The position numbers and the translations under genes are program-made. Of a stretch of DNA of 64,000 bases, positions 57,789 to 64,000 are shown piece after piece. The stretch lies in NCBI RefSeq assembly GCF_018278905.1, contig NZ_CP046600.1, positions 1,612,001 through 1,676,000 of the forward strand, read 5' to 3'. The notes under the pieces were generated by a model. That model had not been told where the DNA came from. It made no database searches and saw only the letters and a list, made by a program, of their open reading frames with translations. The number at the start of each line of letters is the position of its first letter. Position 1 is the first letter of the stretch. Origin of the DNA: Mycobacterium spongiae (GTDB lineage Bacteria > Actinomycetota > Actinomycetes > Mycobacteriales > Mycobacteriaceae).

Positions 57789-58970
57789 ATGGCCTACCTC
57801 GATCACGCCGCCACCACCCCGATGCACCCTGCTGCCGTCGAGGCGATGACGGCCGCGTTAGGCCTGGTCGGCAACGCGTCGTCGCTGCATTCCAGCGGCC
57901 GCACCGCGCGTCGGCGCATCGAGGAATCCCGCGAGTTGATTGCGGACAAACTGGGCGCGCGTCCGTCCGAGGTGATCTTTACCGCGGGTGGCACCGAGAG
58001 CGACAACCTGGCCGTCAAGGGGATCTACTGGGCGCGCCGCGACGAGGAGCCGAGGCGCCGCCGCATCGTCACCACGCAGGTGGAACATCACGCGGTGCTG
58101 GACTCGGTGGATTGGCTGGTCCAACACGAGGGTGCGGAGGTGACGTGGCTGCCTACGGGCTCCGACGGCTCGGTCGCCGCCGGCGCGCTGCGCGAGGTGT
58201 TACAGCACCACGATGACGTCGCACTGGTGTCGGTGATGTGGGCCAACAACGAGGTTGGCACTGTGATGCCCATCACCGAACTGGCTGGCGTCGCCGCCGA
58301 ATGCGGTGTCCCCATCCACAGCGACGCCGTACAGGCGGTGGGCCAGCTGCCCGTCGACTTCAGCGCCAGCGGGCTGTCTGCGATGAGCGTGGCCGCGCAC
58401 AAGTTCGGGGGTCCGCCGGCCGTGGGCGCATTGCTGTTGCGCCGCGACGTGACCTGTATGCCGCTGTCTCATGGCGGTGGGCAGGAGCGCGATGTTCGTT
58501 CCGGCACACCCGACGTTGCGGGCGCTGTCGGGATGGCGGCCGCGGCACAGATCGCCGTGGACGGGTTGGAGGCCAACAGTGCGCGGCTGCGCGTGCTGCG
58601 GGATCGTCTCGTCGAGGGTGTGCTGGCCGAGATCGACGACGTCCGTCTCAACGGTGCCCTCGACCCGTTGCGACTTCCGGGCAATGCGCACTTCACCTTC
58701 CGCGGCTGCGAAGGCGATGCGCTATTGATGCTCTTGGACGCCAACGGAATCGAGTGTTCAACCGGGTCTGCCTGTACTGCCGGTGTCGCTCAACCCTCGC
58801 ACGTGTTGCTTGCGATGGGTGCCGACCCGGCGAGTGCCCGCGGATCGCTGCGACTTTCCCTGGGACACAACAGTGTTGACGCCGATGTCGATGCGGCGCT
58901 GGCAGTGCTGCCCGGTGCTGTGGCGCGGGCCCGCCGGGCCGCCTTGGCCGTAGCGGGAGTTTCAAAGTGA
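57789..58970 (+). CDS. iscS: Cysteine desulfurase (IscS/NifS type, Rv3025c-like)
   Basis: 393 residues from ATG 57789. PLP Lys in [16 protein letters not shown] and the catalytic Cys in [21 protein letters not shown]-terminal [17 protein letters not shown] and [17 protein letters not shown] complete the class V fold. It supplies sulfur to MnmA for tRNA 2-thiouridine, and to iron-sulfur clusters. The mnmA start overlaps the stop codon by 4 bp (GTGA). Confidence 0.96.
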   Translation: MAYLDHAATTPMHPAAVEAMTAALGLVGNASSLHSSGRTARRRIEESRELIADKLGARPSEVIFTAGGTESDNLAVKGIYWARRDEEPRRRRIVTTQVEHHAVLDSVDWLVQHEGAEVTWLPTGSDGSVAAGALREVLQHHDDVALVSVMWANNEVGTVMPITELAGVAAECGVPIHSDAVQAVGQLPVDFSASGLSAMSVAAHKFGGPPAVGALLLRRDVTCMPLSHGGGQERDVRSGTPDVAGAVGMAAAAQIAVDGLEANSARLRVLRDRLVEGVLAEIDDVRLNGALDPLRLPGNAHFTFRGCEGDALLMLLDANGIECSTGSACTAGVAQPSHVLLAMGADPASARGSLRLSLGHNSVDADVDAALAVLPGAVARARRAALAVAGVSK

Positions 58971-60079
58971 AGATTCTCGCCGCGATGAGCGGTGGCGTGG
59001 ACTCGTCGGTCGCGGCCGCCCGCATGGTCGACGCCGGCCACGACGTGACCGGTGTGCACCTTGCGCTGTCGAACGCACCCGGTGCGCTGCGCGTCGGCTC
59101 GCGCGGATGTTGCTCCAAGGAGGACGCGCTCGACGCCCGGCGCGTCGCCGACGCGCTCGGAATTCCTTTCTATGTATGGGATTTCGCGGAGAAGTTCGAA
59201 CGTGACGTGATCGAAGACTTCGTCTCTTCGTACGCGCGCGGGGAAACCCCGAACCCCTGCGTGCGGTGCAACCAGCAAATCAAGTTCTCCGCCCTGTCCG
59301 CGCGAGCCGTCGCATTGGGCTTCGATGCGGTGGCCACCGGCCACTACGCTCGGCTGTGCGATGGGCGGCTGCGCCGCGCGGTCGACCGGGACAAAGATCA
59401 GTCCTACGTGCTGGCCGTCCTGACCGCCGAGCAGCTGCGCCACGCCGTATTCCCCATTGGGGATACCCCCAAGTCGCAGATCCGCGCCGAAGCGGCCCAT
59501 CGGGGTCTCGCTGTCGCCGACAAGCCAGACAGTCACGACATCTGCTTCATTCCCTCCGGGAACACCCGGGCCTTTCTGGGCGCGCGCATCGGTGTTCGCC
59601 CGGGGACCGTCGTGAATGCCGACGGTGTTGTGCTGGCCGGGCATGACGGGGTGCACGGTTTCACGATCGGTCAGCGTAAGGGCCTGGGCATCGCCGGGCC
59701 GGGGCCAGACGGTCGCCCGCGCTACGTGACGGCGATCGACGCCGACACGGCGACCGTTCACGTCGGCGATGTGGCCGACCTGGACGTGCATGCGCTGACC
59801 GGTCGGGCGCCGGTCTTCACCGGCGGAGCAGCGCTGTCGGGTCCCGTCGAGTGCGCGGTTCAAGTGCGGGCGCACGGCGAAATAGCCAGTGCGGTAGCCG
59901 AATTAATCGGCGACGAGCTCTCGGTACGATTGGATACGCCACTGCAAGGCGTGGCGACTGGGCAAACCGTCGTGTTGTACCGGCCGGATCCCGACGGCGA
60001 CGAAGTTCTTGCCAGTGCCACCATCGCCGGCACGTCGCGGCTGGCTGGGGCATCAGGATCGCGGCGGCCCGGGGTCTAG
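58967..60079 (+). CDS. mnmA: tRNA-specific 2-thiouridylase MnmA
   Basis: 370 residues from GTG 58967. The ATP PP-loop is [29 protein letters not shown]. The first catalytic Cys is in [12 protein letters not shown] and the second in [20 protein letters not shown] and [11 protein letters not shown] are also conserved. It places sulfur on U34 of tRNA(Lys), tRNA(Glu) and tRNA(Gln), using sulfur from the adjacent cysteine desulfurase. Confidence 0.97.
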   Translation: MKILAAMSGGVDSSVAAARMVDAGHDVTGVHLALSNAPGALRVGSRGCCSKEDALDARRVADALGIPFYVWDFAEKFERDVIEDFVSSYARGETPNPCVRCNQQIKFSALSARAVALGFDAVATGHYARLCDGRLRRAVDRDKDQSYVLAVLTAEQLRHAVFPIGDTPKSQIRAEAAHRGLAVADKPDSHDICFIPSGNTRAFLGARIGVRPGTVVNADGVVLAGHDGVHGFTIGQRKGLGIAGPGPDGRPRYVTAIDADTATVHVGDVADLDVHALTGRAPVFTGGAALSGPVECAVQVRAHGEIASAVAELIGDELSVRLDTPLQGVATGQTVVLYRPDPDGDEVLASATIAGTSRLAGASGSRRPGV

Positions 60080-60106
60080 CCCGGACCGGCCCGGACCTGC
60101 CCGGAC

Positions 60107-60754
60107 CTAGCGTCCGGGTACGTTCGCGACGATGTTGGTCATCACGATGTCGGACACCGACTCCGGAAAGCCGCAGAAGGTGACTTCCAGCAGAGCTACC
60201 GAACGGACCCGATAATCGCGGCCGCAGTCGCCCGGCCGGATGTGCAGGGAGTCGGCATCGGCATTCCAGTCGCTGACCAACACCCAGCCGACCGAACTGT
60301 CCGCGCAGTCGCTCACCGCGGCCACCAGGCTGTCGAAGGCGCGCCGCGCCGCACCAGCATCCCGATAGACCGCCGCACCCTCGGAGATCAGACTGCCGTC
60401 GGGCGGGTCCTGGAAGGTCGTCTTGTGGAACTCTTCGACATCCGGGCCGAACGTTGCGGAATCCGCGTAGATGAACCGGCATGCTCGCGGCACCGCTTCG
60501 GCCAGGTCCTCGATGTCGACCGGGTAGGTGTTGTCCATCGTGGGGATGATCGTTAGATCGTCGCCGGCGCCGGTGATCGAGCGCATTCGCGACTGATCCA
60601 GCAAGACCTGACTCACATCGACGTCAAGGCCACCGAGCGCGCTGCTGGGGGTAGCACCGAATGCCGGCATCGCGGTGCCGCCCACCTCGCGCATACACGC
60701 CGCTGTCAGCACCATCGCGCAACACAACAGCAGCGGCCATGTCTTTCTTGCCAT
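60107..60754 (-). CDS. lpqA: Lipoprotein LpqA with PknH-like extracellular sensor domain
   Basis: 215 residues from ATG 60754, which has AGAAGGGTGG upstream. The signal ends LTAACMRE (lipobox). The mature sequence, GAGDDLTIIPTMDNTYPVDIEDLAEAVPRACRFIYADSATFGPDVEEFHKTTF with several Cys (ACRF, SDCADS, GDCGRD, TFCGF), resembles the PknH sensor domain. The 27-bp gap to mnmA has three copies of CCCGGACC. In M. tuberculosis the esx/PPE genes lie in this gap. Confidence 0.9.
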   Translation of the reverse strand: MARKTWPLLLCCAMVLTAACMREVGGTAMPAFGATPSSALGGLDVDVSQVLLDQSRMRSITGAGDDLTIIPTMDNTYPVDIEDLAEAVPRACRFIYADSATFGPDVEEFHKTTFQDPPDGSLISEGAAVYRDAGAARRAFDSLVAAVSDCADSSVGWVLVSDWNADADSLHIRPGDCGRDYRVRSVALLEVTFCGFPESVSDIVMTNIVANVPGR

Positions 60755-60848
60755 CTGCCACCCTTCTGGGCTCGAACCTACCCGTGCCACCCGATGGCAA
60801 GTACCCCTGGCGGGTGGGGCGCAATGGGAGGTCGAATACGGTTGCCGG

Positions 60849-61886
60849 GTGAGTGTTTTCGCTCCGTCGTTCGCTCCGCCATTCGTGAAGGCCACCGGTA
60901 TCGGGTCGTGGCCCGGCACCGCTGCGCGGCAGGCGGCCGAGGTTGTCGTCGGCGAACTGGCTGATGGGATGGCCCACCTCGTGGAACTGCCCGCGAGGGG
61001 AGTCGGTGCCGACATGCTCGGGCGCGCCGGAGCCCTGTTGGTTGACCTGGCGATCGACACGGTGCCCCGCGGCTATCGCGTCATTGCCCGGCCGGGGGCG
61101 GTGACACGCAGGGCCGTCAGCATGCTCGGCGAGGACATGGATGCCCTCGAGGAGGCCTGGGACACGGCGGGCTTGCGGGGTGGCGGGCGGGTGGTCAAAG
61201 TGCAGGCGCCGGGGCCGATCACCCTGGCCGCGGGGTTGGAGCTGGCCAACGGCCACCGGGCCATTACTGACATGGGGGCGCTGCGGGACTTGGCCGCGTC
61301 CCTGGCCGAGGGCGTTGCGGCGCATCGTGCGGCGTTGGCCCGTCGACTCGACACACCGGTGGTGGTGCAGTTCGACGAGCCGTCGCTGCCGGCGGCTCTG
61401 GGCGGCATGCTGTCGGGTGTGACGGCGCTCAACCCTGTCGCCGCCCTCGACGAGGCGGTGGCCGAAGCGCTGCTCGACACCTGCGTCGCCGCTGCTGGGG
61501 CCGACGTGCTGCTGCATAGTTGTGGCCCGCAGTTGCCGTGGGACATCGTGCAGCGCAGCGGTGTTAGCGCGGTCTTGGTGGATGTCACGACATTGCGGGC
61601 CGCGGACCTGGACGGTATGGCCGCGTTCGTCGACGAAGGTCGGACCATCATGTTGGGCGTGGTCGCCGCGACGGCGCCGGAACCGCGGCCGTCACCCGAC
61701 GAGGTGGCCGCCGCGGTGGTCGCTGTCACCGATCGGCTCGGTTTTGGCCGCGCGGCCCTGCGTGATCGGGTGGGCGTGACCCCAGCGTGCGGTCTGGCGG
61801 GCGCGTCTGAGCAGTGGGCTCGCGCCGCAATCGAGCTCGCCCGCCGCGCCGGCGAAGCTTTCGCGGCAGACCCGGACGCCATTTAG
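60849..61886 (+). CDS. MetE/UroD-fold protein (Rv3015c-like)
   Basis: 345 residues from GTG 60849. Methionine-synthase-like barrel motifs: FAPPFVKATGIGSWPGTAARQAAEVVVGEL, VELPARGVGADML, VQAPGPITLAAGLEL, QFDEPSLPAAL, DVLLHSCGPQLPWDIV (H-S-C as a possible zinc site) and TPACGLAGASEQWA (second Cys). It shares the fold of uroporphyrinogen decarboxylase and MetE; the reaction is unknown. Confidence 0.85.
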   Translation: MSVFAPSFAPPFVKATGIGSWPGTAARQAAEVVVGELADGMAHLVELPARGVGADMLGRAGALLVDLAIDTVPRGYRVIARPGAVTRRAVSMLGEDMDALEEAWDTAGLRGGGRVVKVQAPGPITLAAGLELANGHRAITDMGALRDLAASLAEGVAAHRAALARRLDTPVVVQFDEPSLPAALGGMLSGVTALNPVAALDEAVAEALLDTCVAAAGADVLLHSCGPQLPWDIVQRSGVSAVLVDVTTLRAADLDGMAAFVDEGRTIMLGVVAATAPEPRPSPDEVAAAVVAVTDRLGFGRAALRDRVGVTPACGLAGASEQWARAAIELARRAGEAFAADPDAI

Positions 61887-61914
61887 CCTGGGAGCGTATG
61901 GCATCCTCAGCTAG

Positions 61915-64000
<2,086 letters not shown>

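Overview
The window is high-GC chromosomal DNA from a slow-growing Mycobacterium. Gene order and protein sequence follow the M. tuberculosis segment Rv3014c to Rv3060c: ligA, Rv3015c, lpqA, mnmA, an iscS-like gene, fixAB, the methylglucose lipopolysaccharide (MGLP) genes, serB2, ctaD, fecB, adhC, nrdF2, nrdHIE and cyp136. Several M. tuberculosis genes recalled at this locus are absent and several cassettes are extra, so this is a relative such as a kansasii/marinum-type species, not the tuberculosis complex. Species and Rv equivalences come from memory of the families, not from a search.

Layout. 1-3274: end of a methyltransferase, a divergent DUF35/thiolase-like pair and a double-length GntR/FCD regulator. 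3343-4911: a structured leader in front of a stand-alone LeuA regulatory-domain protein, then an SMP-30 family hydrolase. 4912-8465: a relic of a P450 gene, two strong DNA palindromes and a large PPE-MPTR gene with two different tandem arrays. 8523-12969: cyp136, two TetR regulators, an SDR and an FMN reductase with a clear TetR-type operator. 13202-19979: class Ib ribonucleotide reductase genes (nrdHIE, then nrdF2 after a TetR gene and a Baeyer-Villiger monooxygenase), with NrdR-box-like sites. 20014-33086: sulfite-oxidase-like protein, DUF3349 protein, adhC, fecB, ctaD, serB2, and a same-strand run of ABC ATPase, Nudix, enoyl-CoA hydratase, two methyltransferases and a secreted protein.

33131-48000: MGLP-associated genes (acetyltransferase; GT4 glycosyltransferase, GH57 enzyme, methyltransferase) split by an approximately 8.3-kb accessory island at 35906-44179. 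The island carries DNA photolyase, TspO, an MMPL transporter, MarR, a SOUL haem-binding protein, a two-domain SRPBCC/epimerase and an SDR. I read it as a candidate light or porphyrin-stress module.

48105-64000: electron-transfer flavoprotein genes, a choline/betaine-type cassette (GMC oxidoreductase, permease, aldehyde dehydrogenase), an OlsB/OlsA-like acyltransferase pair, a DUF427/SRPBCC pair, the cysteine desulfurase and MnmA tRNA-thiolation pair, lpqA, a MetE-fold protein and ligA, which runs off the end. In M. tuberculosis an esx/PPE paralogue block lies between mnmA and lpqA; here only 27 bp separate them. I saw no tRNA, rRNA, CRISPR array or insertion sequence.
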